A DNA stretch of 64,000 bases, from assembly GCA_947568835.1 (NCBI GenBank), contig OX387607.1, forward strand, positions 20,859,277-20,923,276, read 5' to 3'. Shown here piece after piece: positions 20,047-32,469 of the stretch (its first letter is position 1; the number at the start of each line of letters is the position of its first letter). The stretch comes from Protonemura montana (Eukaryota; Arthropoda; Insecta; Plecoptera; Nemouridae). Under the pieces are notes generated by a model, which was not told the origin of the DNA, did no database searches, and saw only the letters and a program-made list of their open reading frames with translations. The translations under genes and the position numbers were made by a program.

Positions 20047-23000
20047 CCTTAAAATGTGATGTTCAACTTTTTAGTTTGTGGGTGGGTGGCTGGCTGGCTG
20101 GCTGGGATGTAACCGGCCGCTCTACTGGTTATGGAAATTGCGAAATGCGACTCAATACGTACGAAAATGGGCTAGCATTTTTCAGAATTAACTTTTCCAT
20201 TGGCAGGCGACATTTTCACAGCGATTTAAAATCGTTTTCATGGTGAAAAGTTGCTAAATATGACGGCAAGATATCTCAGAGCCAGGCGATGCAGCTCGAT
20301 TTTTAAAACTCTTTTTATACCAAAGTTTTTCTAGCCTTGAGCTCCACGGTTATTTTTCATGCATTTGTAATAAAGTTGTTGATGTAATTGAGCGAAAACA
20401 CATTCAATTGCGATCGTTTTACGTAAAAAAGAATTAATTTTGCTAATAAACTGACAGCTTTGATCAATTGTTTGCTTTTTTGACACCACGGCAAGGTGTA
20501 CGAAATCGTAAATGTATCTTTTCGGCAGTGCATTCAGGAAATTCAAACGTCAAATTTAAACGTCAAAGTCAACGTCAATGTCAAATTCAATTTCAAAATC
20601 TCCAAAACTGAACGGAAAACGTGTGAAATTGGCTTATATTGTTCAAATACAGTTTTACATCCCGCTGCGTCTTTTTCACGATGATTTAAAAGTGTTTTAG
20701 TAAAGTAAAGTATCAAAAATATTGTTGATGTTCGGCTATCAAGATACAAAAGAGTCACTTGATTGATCTCGACATTGTATGGTATTGTATATGATTGTAT
20801 TATACTGCATGGTATTGTATGGTATTTTATTGTTATGTATGGTATTCTTTGGTATTGGATGTTTTTGGATGGTATTTAATATTATTGTTTGATATTGTAT
20901 GGTATTATTTAGTATTCGACAGTATTCTATGGTATTCTATGGTATTCTATGGTATTCTATGGTGTTCTATGGTGTTCTATGGTGTTCTATGGTGTTCTAT
21001 GGTGTTCTATGGTATTCTATGGTATTCTATGGTATTCTATGGTATTCTATAATATTCGATGAATTTCTATGAATTTCTATGGTATTCTATGGTATTGTAT
21101 GGTATTGTATGGTATTGTTTGTTATTCTAAGGTATTCTTTGGTATTCTATGGTGTTCTATGGTGTTCTATGGTGTTCTATGGTGTTCTATGGTATTCTAT
21201 GGTATTCCATGGTATTCTATGGTATTCTCTAATATTCTATGAAGTTCTATGATATTCTATGATATTGTATGGTATTGTATGGTATTGTATGGTATTATAT
21301 GGTTTTCTATGGTATTTAATGGTTTCTATGGAGTTTTATGGTATTCTATGATATTGTATGGTATTCTATGGTCTTCTATGGTATTCTATGTTATTGTATG
21401 GTATTCTATTGAATTATATAATATTATATGGTATTCTATGGTATTCTATGGTATTCAATGGTATTCTATGGTATTTTATAATATTCTTCGGAGTTCTATG
21501 GTATTATATGGAGTTAATGGTATTCTATGGTGTTCTTTGGTGTTCTATGGTGTTTTATGGTATTGTTTTGTGTTCTATGGTGTTCTATGGTATTCTATGG
21601 TATTCTATAGTGTTCCATGGTGTTCTATGGTGTGCTATGGTATTCTATGGTATTCTATTGTGTTCTATGGTATTCTTTGGTGTTCTATGGTATTCTAAGG
21701 TATTCTATGGTATTCTATGGTATTCTATGGTATTTTATAATATTCTATGGTATTCTATGGAGTTCTATGGTATTCTATGATATTGTATGATATTCTATGG
21801 TATTATATGGTATTCTTTGGTATTCTATGGTATTCTATGGTAATCTATGGTGTTCTTTGGTATTCTATGGTGTTCTATGGTATTCTATGGCATTCTATGG
21901 TAATCTATGGTATTCTTTGGTATTCTATGGTATTCTATGGAGTTCTATGGAATGCTATGGAATTCTATAGTATTCTGTTGTAATCTAAGAATTCTATGGT
22001 ATTCTATGGTATTCTATGGTATTTTATGGTTTTAATGGTATTATATGGTATTCTTTGGTATTCTTTGGAATTCTTAGGTATTTTTTGGTATTCTATAGTA
22101 TTCTTTGGTATACTATGGTATTCTAAGTTATTCTATGGAGTTTTATGGTATTCTTTGATATTGTATGGTATTGTATGGTATTCTATGGAATTATATGATA
22201 TTGTATGGCATTGTATGGTGTTCTTTGGTATTCTATGGTATTCAATGATATTCTACGGTATTCGATGGTATTCTATGGTATTCTACGGTATTTTATGGTA
22301 TTCTATGGTAATCCATGGTATTCTATGGTATTCTTTGGTATTCTTATGTATTCTTTGGTATTATATGGTATTGTTTAGTATTTTATGGTATTCTATGGTA
22401 TTCTATGGTATTCTATAGTATTCGAAGGTATTCGAAGGTATTCTTTGGTATTCTATGGTATTCTTTGATATTGTATGGTTTTCTATGGTATTCTATGGAA
22501 TTCTTTGATATTGTATGGCATTGTATGGTATTTTATGGTATTTTATGTTATTATTTGATATTGTATGGTATTCTATGGTATTCTATGGAATTCTATGATA
22601 TTTTATGGTATTCTATGGTATTGTATGGTATTGTATGGTATTGTATGGTATTGTATTGTATTCTATGGTATTCTATGGTATTGTATGGTATTGTTTGGTT
22701 TTGTTTGGAAGTGTATGGTATTAAATGTTTGTGGATGGTATTCTATGAAATTTTATGGGTTTCTTTGATATAATATTGTTCTCTATGGTATTTGGAGGTA
22801 TTCGATAGTATTATTTGGTATTCTATGATGTTGTATGGAATGGTATGGTATTCCATATGTTCCTATGGGTTTCTATATTATTTTATGGTTTTTTTTTGGT
22901 ATCCTCTGGTATTTTATGAGTTTCAATGGATTTCTATGGTATAAGAAGATACTTTATGGTGTTGTTAGGAATTGAATGGTATTCGATGATACAGTTTGGT

Positions 23001-23259
23001 ATTTTTAGGTATTCTATGGTATTGTATGGTATTGTATGGTATTCTTTTGTATTGTATGGTATTCTAGGTCCCCTTTGGTATTGTATGATATTGTTTGGTA
23101 TTTTATGGGTTTGTTTGGTATTTTATGGCATTTTATTGTATTGTATTGTATTGAATGGAATTTCATGGTTTTCTATCAAAGAAAACTCGAGACACGTTTA
23201 AACCAAAATGCCCACTCCCTCAAAATCGTAAGGTGCCGTTAGGCATCGGGTACTGCTAG
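20030..23259 (+). mobile_element. U3: non-autonomous, satellite-bearing Helitron unit
   Basis: Same plan as U2: 5' region 20030-20774, satellite 20775-23176, 3' tail to CTAG at 23256-23259. About 50 bases inside the 5' end it has the G-rich tract GGTGGGTGGCTGGCTGG and further GGCT units. That tract differs in length and order from unit to unit. The 5' region from about 20490 is nearly identical to that of U2. Confidence 0.85.
20775..23176. repeat. 10-bp TATGGTATTC satellite in U3 (2.4 kb)
   Basis: Same decamer as U2, with one copy of the GGAGTTAATGGTATTC landmark (near 21511). The degenerate right edge (GTTTTGTTTGGAAGTG and following) is shared with U2 and U4. The arrays are therefore homologous and differ in copy number, not independent expansions. 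Confidence 0.96.
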
Positions 23260-23276
23260 TTAACCTTATATAAAAG
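23232..23276 (+). other. Junction U3/U4
   Basis: Hairpin TGCC-GTTA-GGCA, TCGGGTACTG, CTAG (23256-23259), then TTAACC of U4 at 23260. Confidence 0.88.
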
Positions 23277-26200
23277 CCTTAAATTGTGATGTTCAACTTT
23301 TTAGTTTGTGGGTGGATGGCTGGCTGGGTGGGTGGCTGGCTGGGATGTAACCGGCCGCTCTACTGTTGATAGAAATTGCGAAATTCGACTAAAAACGTAC
23401 GGAAATGGGCTAGAATTTTTCAGAATTAACTTTTACATTGGCGTGCGACATTTTCACAGCGATTAAAAATCGTTTTCATGGTGAAAAGTTGCTAAATATG
23501 ACGGCAAGATATCTCGGAGCCAGGCTATGCAGCTCGATTTGATAACTCTTTTAATACTGATTTTTGTCTAACCTCGAGCTTTGCGGTGATTTTTCATGCA
23601 TTCGTAATAAAGTTGTTGATGTAATTGAGCGAAAACACATTCAATTGCGATCGTTTTACGTGAAAAAGAATTAATTTTGCTAATCAACTGACAGCTTTGA
23701 TCAATTGTTTGCTTTTTTGACACCACGGCAAGGTGTACGAAATCGTGAATGTATCTTTTCGGCAGTGCATTCAGGAAATTCAAACGTCAAATTTAAACGT
23801 CAAAGTCAACGTCAATGTCAAATTCAATTTCAAAATCTCCAAAACTGAACGGAAAACGTGTGAAATTGGCTTCAATTGTTCAAATACAGTTCAACATCCT
23901 GCTACGTCTTTTTCACGATGATTTAAAAGATTTTTAGTATAGTAAAGTATCAAAAATATTGTTGGTGTTCGGCTATCAAGATACAAAAGAGTCACATGAT
24001 TGATCTCGACATTGTATGGTATTGTATATGATTATATTATACTGCATGGTATTGTATGGTATTTTATTGTTATGTATGGTATTCTTTGGTATTGGATGTT
24101 TTTGGATGGTATTTAATATTATTGTTTGATATTGTATGGTATTGAATGAAAATGTATAGTATTCTTTAGTATTCGACAGTATTCTATGATATTCTATGGT
24201 ATATTTTGGTATTCTATGGTATTCTATGGTGTTCTTTGGTGTTCTATGGTGTTCTATGGTGTTCTATGGTATTCTATGGTATTCTATGGTATTCTATGGT
24301 ATTCTATAATATTCTATGAATTTCTATGGTATTCTATGGTATTGTATGGTATTGTATAGTATTGTAAGGTATTCTAAGGTATTCTTTGGTATTCTTTGGT
24401 GTTCTATGGTGTTCTATGGTGTTCTATGGTATTCTATGGTATTCTATGGTATTCTATGGTATTCTTTAATATTCTATGAAGTTCTATGGTATTCTATGAT
24501 ATTGTATGGTATTGTATGGTATTGTATGGTATTCTATGGTATTCTATGGTATTTAATGGTTTTCTATGGAGTAATATGGTATTATATGATATTGTATGGT
24601 ATTCTATGGTATTCTATGGTATTCAATGGTATTCTATGGTATTTTATAATATTCTACGGAGTTCTATGGTATTATATGGAGTTAATGGTATTCTATTGTG
24701 TTCTATGGTGTTCTATGGTGTTTTATGGTATTCTATTGTGTTCTATGGTGTTCTATGGTATACTATGGTATTCTATGGTGTTCCATGGTGTTCTATGGTG
24801 TGCTATGGTATTCTATGGTATTCTATTGTGTTCTTTGGTATTCTTTGGTGTTCAATGGTATTCTATGGTATTCTACGGTATTCTATGGTATTCTATGGTA
24901 TTCTATGGTATTTTATAATATTCTATGGTATTCTATGGAGTTCTATAGTATTCTATGATATTGTATGGTATTCTATGGTATTCTATGGTATTCTTTGGTA
25001 TTCTATGATATTCTATGGTATTCTATGGTGTTCTATGGTATTCAATGGAGTTCTATGGTATTCTATTGTGTTATATGGTGTTCTATGGTATTTAATGGTA
25101 TTCTATGGTGTTCTATGGTATTTAATGGAGTTCTATGGTATTATATGATATTCTATGGTATTCTATGGTCTTCTATGGTATTCTATGGTATTCTATGGTA
25201 AGCTATGGTATTCTATGGTATTCTATGGTGTTCTATGGAATTCTATGGATTTCTATGGTATTCTGTTGTAATCTAACAATTCTATGGTATTCTATGGTAT
25301 TCTATGGTATTTTATGGTATTTGATGGTATTCTATGGTATTCTATGGTATTCTATGGTATTTTATGGTATTCTATGGTATTCTATGGTATTTTATGGTAT
25401 TCTATGGTATTCTATGGTATTCTTTGGTTTTCCAAGGTATTCTATGGTATTCTTTAGTATTCTATTGTATTCTTTAGTATTCTATGGTATTCTTAGGTAT
25501 TCTATGGAGTTCTTTGGTATTCTTTGATATTGTTTGGTATTCTATGGTAATCCATGGTATTCTATGGTATTATTTGGTATTCTAAGGTATTCTTTGGTAT
25601 TCTATGGTATTCTTTAGTATCCTATGGTATTCTATGGTATTCTTTAGTATCCTATGGTATTCTATGGTATTCTATGGTATTCTATAGTATTCTTTGGTAT
25701 TCTTTGGTATTCTTTGGTATTCTATGGGATTCTTTTATATTGTATGGTATTCTATGGTATTCTATGGAATTCTATGATATTGTATGGCATTGTATGGTAT
25801 TCTATGGTATTCTATGGTATTCTTTGATATTGTAGGGTATCCTATGGTATTCTATGGAATTCTATGATATTGTATGGTATTCTATGGTAGTGTATGGTAT
25901 TATATGGTATTATATGATATTGTATTGTATTCAATGGTATTCTATAGTATTGTATGGTATTGTTTGGTTTTGTTTGGAAGTGTATGGTATTTAATGTTTT
26001 TGGATGGTATTCTATGAAATTTTATGGGTTTCTTTGATATAATATGGTTCTCTATGGTATTTGGAGGTATTTGATAGTATTATTTGGTATTCTATGATGT
26101 TGTATGGAATGGTATGGTATTCCATATGTTCCTATGGGTTTCTATATTATTTTATGTAATTTTTTGGTATCCTTAGGTATTTTATGAGTTTCAATGGATT

Positions 26201-26557
26201 TCTATGGTATAAGAAGATACTTTATGGTGTTGTTAGGAATTGAATGGTATTCGATGATACAGTTTGGTATTTTTAGGTATTCTATGGTATTGTATGGTAT
26301 TGTATGGTATTCTATTGTATTGTATGGTATTCTAGGTCCCCTTTGGTATTGTATGATATTGTTTGGTATTTTATGGGTTTCTTTGGTATTTTATGGCATT
26401 TTATGGTATTGTAGTGTATTGAATGGAATTTTATGGTTTTCTTCCGTTTTCTTTGGTATTGAATGGTTTTCTATCAAAGAAAACTCGAGACACGTTTAAA
26501 CCAAAATGCCCACTCCCTCAAAATCGTAAGGTGCCGTTAGGCATCGGGTACTGCTAG
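23260..26557 (+). mobile_element. U4: non-autonomous, satellite-bearing Helitron unit
   Basis: 5' region 23260-24010, satellite 24011-26473, then the 3' tail to CTAG at 26554-26557. The first 250 bases are closer to U1 (for example GCGTGCGACATTTTCACAGC) than to U2 or U3, while the later 5' region matches U2/U3. This mosaic suggests exchange between units. Confidence 0.85.
24011..26473. repeat. 10-bp TATGGTATTC satellite in U4 (2.5 kb)
   Basis: Same decamer and landmark (near 24679) as U2 and U3. The 3' edge block with TTTCAATGGATTTCTATGG and GATACAGTTTGG is almost identical to those of U2 and U3. Confidence 0.96.
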
Positions 26558-26574
26558 TTAACCTTATATAAAAG
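26530..26574 (+). other. Junction U4/U5
   Basis: Hairpin TGCC-GTTA-GGCA, TCGGGTACTG, CTAG (26554-26557), then TTAACC of U5 at 26558. Confidence 0.88.
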
Positions 26575-27357
26575 CCTTAATTTAGCGATGTTCAACTTTT
26601 TAGTTTAGTCAACGTATAGTCAACGTCAATGTCAAATTATTTTCGAAATCTCCAGAACTGAAGGAAAAACGTGTGAAATTGGCTTATATTGTTCAGATAC
26701 AGTTTTACATCCCGCTAAGTCTTTTTCACGGTAATTTAAAGTGTATTATTATTATTATTATTATAGTAAAGTATCAAAAATATTGTTGGTGTCTTGGCTA
26801 GCAAGATGAAAAATAGCCACTTGACAAGCCCGTGGCATTCTTGTGAAGGTTATTTACACGTCAAAAAGGTTTGGAAAGTTAAACAATCTATTAACACAAC
26901 TATTGGAATCTTTTGTAAACATATTTAAAGATATTTATTGTAAATAGTATACGGAAGACAAGAAATTTCTTAAAATACGACGATTTTTCTCCATCCCCAG
27001 CCTAGACAAGATCACACAGTTGATTCCAAGCCATCAATGATATTTGTGACAATTAAGTAAATCAATAACAATCCTAACTTTCTTTGCAGGTCTTTAAGAC
27101 TTTAAATAGGGTTTTTAATCAAACAAAACGCACTTGATTAGTTTTTTAATGATAATTTTGCCAAAACTAGATTTAGAGTGACATTGACAGATCAGAGATA
27201 AACATTTGACAGATATCTTTCATCGAATCAGGACGCCGTGGATATTTATTTTATTTTCGAGAATGCCGTGATTATTCAACAGGTATTTAAATTCAAAACG
27301 TCATTAATGACAGAGTGCAGTTTTATCAAATCTAATCCAAATACCCAATCTAAGTTT

Positions 27358-29015
27358 AATATGGTTTACTATGGAATTGTATAATATTGTATAGTACTTT
27401 ATGGTGTTATATGGTAGTCTATGGTATTATATGGTATTCTATGGAGTTCTATGGTATTTTATGATATTGTTTGGTATTCTATGATATTGTTAAGTATTGT
27501 ATGGTATTCTATGGTATTGTATGGAGTTCTATGGTATTCTATGATATTCTATGGTATTCGATGGTATTCGATGGTATTCTATAGTATTCTATGGTATTCT
27601 ATGGTATTCTATTAAGTTCTATGGTATCTATGATATTGTATGGTTTTTAATGGTATTCTATGGTATTCTATGGATTTCTATGGTATTCTTTGGTATTATA
27701 TGGTATTCTATGATATTGTTTGGTATTCTATGGTATTCTATGGTATTCTATGGAGTTATATGGCATTCTATAGTATTCTATGGTGTTCTATGGTATTTTA
27801 TGGTATTCTATGGTATTCTATGGTATTCTATGGTATTCTATGGTATTCTATGGTATTCTATGGAGTGCTATGGTATTCTATGATATTCTATGGTATTCTA
27901 TGGTATTCTATGGTATTGTATGGAGTTCAATGGTATTCTTTGGTATGCTATAGTCTTCTATGGTATTTTATGGTGTTCTATGGTATTCTTTGGTATGCTA
28001 TAGTCTTCTATGGTATTTTATGGTGTTCTATGGTATTGTAGGGTATTCTTTGGTATTCTATGGTATTCCATGGAGTTTAATGGTATTCTATGGTATTCTA
28101 TGGTATTCTATGATATTTTATGGTATTCAATGGTATTATATGGTTTTCTATGATATTCTATGGTATTCTATGGTATTCTATGGTATTATATGGAGTGCTA
28201 TGGTATTCTTTGGTATGCTATGGTATTCTATGGAGTGCTATGGTATTCTATGGTATTCTATGGTATGCTTTGGTATTCTATGGTATGCTATGGTATTTTA
28301 TGGTATTCTATGGTATTCTATGGAGTGCTATGGTATTCTTTGGTATTCTATGGTATGCTATGGTATTCTATGGAGTGCTATGGTATTCTATAGTATTCTA
28401 TGGTATTCTATGGTATGCTTTGGTATTCTATGGTATGCTATGGTATTCTATGGTATGCTATGGTATTCTATGGAGTGCTATGGTATTCTATGGTATTTTA
28501 TGGTATTCTATGGTATTCTTTTGTATTTTATGATATTGTATGGAATTGTTTGGTTTTGTTTGGAAGTGTATGGTATTAAATGTTTTTGGATGGTATTCTA
28601 TAAAATTGTATGGATTTCTTTGCTATAAGATGGTACTCTATGGGATTTGGAGGTATTCGATAGTATTTTTTGGTATTCTTTTATGTTCCTATGGGTTTCT
28701 TTATTATTTTATGGTATTGTTTGGTATCCTCTGGTATTTTTTGAGTTTCAATGGATTTCTATGGTCTTATAAGGTACTTTATGGTGTTGTTAGGAATTGA
28801 ATGGTATTCGATGATTTAGTTTGGCATTTTTAGGTATTCTATGGTATTGTATGGTATTGTATGGTATTGTATGGTATTGTTTAATATTGTATGGTATTCT
28901 AGGTACTCTTTGGTATTGTATGATATTGTTTTGTATTTTATGGGTTTGTTTGGTATTATATGGGTTATTTTGGTATTCTATGGAATTTTATGGTATTGTA
29001 TGGTATTGCATGGCC
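27358..29015. repeat. 10-bp satellite in U5, TGCT-rich variant (1.7 kb)
   Basis: TATGGTATTC decamers with many GGAGTGCTATGG and GGTATGCTATGG variants that are absent from U2-U4. A 50-bp tandem block (GGTATGCTATAGTCTTC at 27941 and 27991) is copied exactly in U6. This marks a subfamily distinct from that of U2-U4. Confidence 0.96.
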
Positions 29016-29019
29016 TTGG

Positions 29020-29047
29020 TGCCCTTAAAGAGGCTTTGAATAGGGCA
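29020..29047 (+). other. Subterminal hairpin of U5 (copy in U6 at 32088-32115)
   Basis: The arms TGCCCT and AGGGCA enclose AAAG-AGG-CTTT, forming an imperfect stem about 90 bases before CTAG. Its position recalls TATGCCC-TAT-GGGCATA at 16156-16172 and 54686-54702 in family A. The sequence differs but GCCC/GGGC arms recur. Confidence 0.4.
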
Positions 29048-29103
29048 TCAAAGAAAACTCGAGACACGTTTAAACCAAAATGCCCACTCCCTCAAAATCG
29101 TAA

Positions 29104-29148
29104 GGTGCCGTTAGGCAGCGGGTACTGCTAGTTAACCTTATATAAAAG
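29104..29148 (+). other. Junction U5/U6
   Basis: Hairpin TGCC-GTTA-GGCA, GCGGGTACTG, CTAG (29128-29131), then TTAACC of U6 at 29132. Confidence 0.88.
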
Positions 29149-32100
29149 CCTTAATTTAGCGATGTTCAACTTTTTAGTTTGTATCTGGCTGGGATGTATG
29201 TGACGTTAGCTGAAATGTTGATAGAAATTGCGAAATTTGGTCAAAAACGTGTGCAATTGGGTTATATTTGTTCGTAATTCTGCTCTCCATTGCTGGGTGA
29301 CATTTTGACGGCGATTTGAGAGCGATCTCATGGTGAAAAATTGCTAAATATGACGGCAAGATATCTCAGAGCCAGGCGATGCAGCTCGATTTTTAAAACT
29401 CTTTTAATACTCAAGTTTTTCTAGCCTCGGGCTTTTCGGTTATTTCACATGCATTTGTATTAAAGTTGTTGATGTAATTGAGCGAAAACACATTCAATTG
29501 CGATCGTTTTACGTGAAAAAGAATTAATTTTGCTAATAAACTGACAGCTTTGATCAATTGTTTGCTTTTTTGACACCACGGCAAGGTGTACGAAATCATA
29601 ATGTATCTTTTCGGCAGTGAACCTAGGATATTTAAACGTCAAATTCAAACGTCAAAGTCAACGTCAAAGTCAACGTCAATGCAAATTCTTTTCAAAATGT
29701 CCAGAACTGAAGGGAAAACGTGTTAAATTGGCTTATATTGGTTCTTTATTCAGAATTTAATCCCGCTACGTCTTTTTCACGGTGATTTTAAAGTGCATTA
29801 TTATTATTATAGTAAAGTATCAAAAATATTGTTAGTGTCTTGGCTAGCAAGATGAAAAATAGCCACTTGACAAGCCCGTGGCATTCTTGTGAAGGTTATT
29901 TACACGTCAAAAAGGTTTGGAAAGTTAAACAATCTATTAACACAACTATTGGAATCTTTTGTAAACATATTTAAAGATATTTATTGTAAATAGTATACGA
30001 AAGACAAGAAATTTCTTAAAATACGACGATTTTTCTCCATCCCCAGCCTAGACAAGATCACACAGTTGATTCCAAGCCATCAATGATATTTGTGACAATT
30101 AAGTAAATCAATAACAATCCTAACTTTCTTTGCAGGTCTTTAAGACTTTAAATAGGGTTTTTAATCAAACAAAACGCACTTGATTAGTTTTTTAATGATA
30201 ATTTTGCCAAAACTAGATTTAGAGTGACATTGACAGATCAGAGATAAACATTTGACAGATATCTTTCATCGAATCAGGACGCCGTGGATATTTATTTTAT
30301 TTTCGAGAATGCCGTGATTATTCAACAGGTATTTAAATTCAAAACGTCATTAATGACAGAGTGCAGTTTTATCAAATCTAATCCAAATACCCAATCTAAG
30401 TTTAATATGGTTTACTATGGAATTGTATAATATTGTATAGTACTTTATGGTGTTATATGGTAGTCTATGGTATTAAAATGGTATTCTATGGAGTTCTATG
30501 GTATTTTATGATATTGTTTGGTATTCTATGATATTGTTAAGTATTGTATGGTATTCTATGGTATTGTATGGAGTTCTATGGTATTCTATGATATTCTATG
30601 GTATTCGATGGTATTCGATGGTATTCTATAGTATTCTATGGTATTCTATGGTATTCTATTAAGTTCTATGGTATCTATGATATTGTATGGTTTTTAATGG
30701 TATTCTATGGTATTCTAAGGATTTCTATGGTATTCTTTGGTATTATATGGTATTCTTTGATATTGTTTGGTATTCTATGGTATTCTATGGTATTCTATGG
30801 AGTTATATGGTATTCTATAGTATTCTATGGTGTTCTATGGTATTTTATGGTATTCTATGGTATTCTATGGTATTCTATGGTATTCTATGGTATTCTATGG
30901 TATTCTATGGAGTGCTATGGTATTCTATGATATTCTATGGTATTGTATGGTATTCTATGGTATTGTATGGAGTTCTATGGTATTCTTTGGTATGCTATAG
31001 TCTTCTATGGTATTTTATGGTGTTCTATGGTATTCTTTGGTATGCTATAGTCTTCTATGGTATTTTATGGTGTTCTATGGTATTGAAGGGTATTCTTTGG
31101 TATTCTATGGTATTCCATGGAGTTTAATGGTATTCTATGGTATTCTATGGTATTCAATGGTATTCTATGGTATTCTATGATATTTTATGGTATTATATGG
31201 TATTATATGGTTTTCTATGATATTCTATGGTATTCTATGGTATTCTATGGTATTCTATGGAGTGCTATGGTATTCTTTGGTATGCTATGGTATTCTATGG
31301 AGTGCTATGGTATTCTATGGTATTCTATGGTATGCTTTGGTATTCTATGGTATGCTATGGTATTTTATGGTATTCTATGGTATTCTATGGAGTGCTATGG
31401 TATTCTTTGGTATTCTATGGTATGCTATGGTATTCTATGGAGTGCTATGGTATTCTATGGTATTCTATGGTATTCTATGGTATGCTTTGGTATTCTATGG
31501 TATGCTTTGGTATTCTATGGTATGCTATGGTATTCTATGGAGTGCTATGGTATTCTATGGTATTTTATGGTATTCTATGGTATTCTTTTGTATTTTATGA
31601 TATTGAATGGAATTGTTTGGTTTTGTTTGGAAGTGTATGGTATTAAATGTTTTTGGATGGTATTCTATAAAATTGTATGGATTTCTTTGCTATAAGATGG
31701 TACTCTATGGGATTTGGAGGTATTCGATAGTATTTTTTGGTATTCTTTTATGTTCCTATGGGTTTCTTTATTATTTTATGGTATTGTTTGGTATCCTCTG
31801 GTATTTTATGAGTTTCAATGGATTTCTATGGTCTTATAAGGTTTTTTTATGGTGTTGTTAGGAATTGAATGGTATTCGATGATTTAGTTTGGCATTTTTA
31901 GGTATTTTTTGGTATTGTATGGTATTGTATGGTATTGTATGGTATTGTTTAATATTGTATGGTATTCTAGGTACTCTTTGGTATTGTATGATATTGTTTT
32001 GTATTTTATGGGTTTGTTTGGTATTATATGGGTTATTTTGGTATTCTATGGCATTTTATGGTATTGTATGGTATTGCATGGCCTTGGTGCCCTTAAAGAG

Positions 32101-32199
32101 GCTTTGAATAGGGCATCAAAGAAAACTCGAGACACGTTTAAACCAAAATGCCCACTCCCTCAAAATCGTAAGGTGCCGTTAGGCAGCGGGTACTGCTAG
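29132..32199 (+). mobile_element. U6: non-autonomous, satellite-bearing Helitron unit
   Basis: 5' region and leader 29132-30404, satellite 30405-32087, 3' tail to CTAG at 32196-32199. Its first 270 bases are nearly identical to those of the next unit (U7, 32200-32470) and lack the GGCT-rich tract seen in U3 and U4. The leader and satellite are nearly identical to those of U5. Confidence 0.85.
30405..32087. repeat. 10-bp satellite in U6, TGCT-rich variant (1.7 kb)
   Basis: Near-identical to the U5 array, with scattered substitutions and about the same length. No array-length divergence is seen, which supports very recent duplication. Confidence 0.96.
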
Positions 32200-32216
32200 T
32201 TAACCTTATATAAAAG
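32172..32216 (+). other. Junction U6/U7
   Basis: Hairpin TGCC-GTTA-GGCA, GCGGGTACTG, CTAG (32196-32199), then TTAACC of the coding family B unit at 32200. Confidence 0.88.
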
Positions 32217-32469
32217 CCTTAATTTGGCGATGTTCAACTTTTTAGTTTGTATCTGGCTGGGATGTATGTGACGTTAGCTGAAATGTTGATAGAAATTGCG
32301 AAATTTGGTCAAAAACGTGTGCAATTGGGTTATATTTGTTCGTAATTCTGCTCTCCATTGCTGGGTGACATTTTGACGGCGATTTGAGAGCGTTTTCATG
32401 GTGAAAAGTTGCTAAATATGACGGCAAGATATCTCAGAGCCAGGCGATGCAGCTCGATTTTATAACTCT

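Larger units (their letters stand above)
26558..29131 (+). mobile_element. U5: non-autonomous unit with a 5' internal deletion
   Basis: Keeps the first 50 bases (through CAACTTTTTAGTTT), then jumps to AGTCAACG. About 480 bp present at 29181-29660 of U6 is missing. The rest (leader 26600-27357, satellite 27358-29015, 3' tail) is nearly identical to U6, including a long unique leader. U5 and U6 are therefore a recent duplicate pair, and the deletion came after or during duplication. Confidence 0.85.

Noticed and set aside
26750..26765. (ATT)n microsatellites here and at 35764-35790
   Set aside because: Short simple repeats of no special note beyond marking non-coding DNA.
17183..32107. Dozens of plus-strand open frames of repeating MVFYGILWYS
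   Set aside because: The TATGGTATTC decamer has no stop codon in any plus frame. All three frames give the same decapeptide, and indels shift freely between them, so there is no sign of selection on protein.
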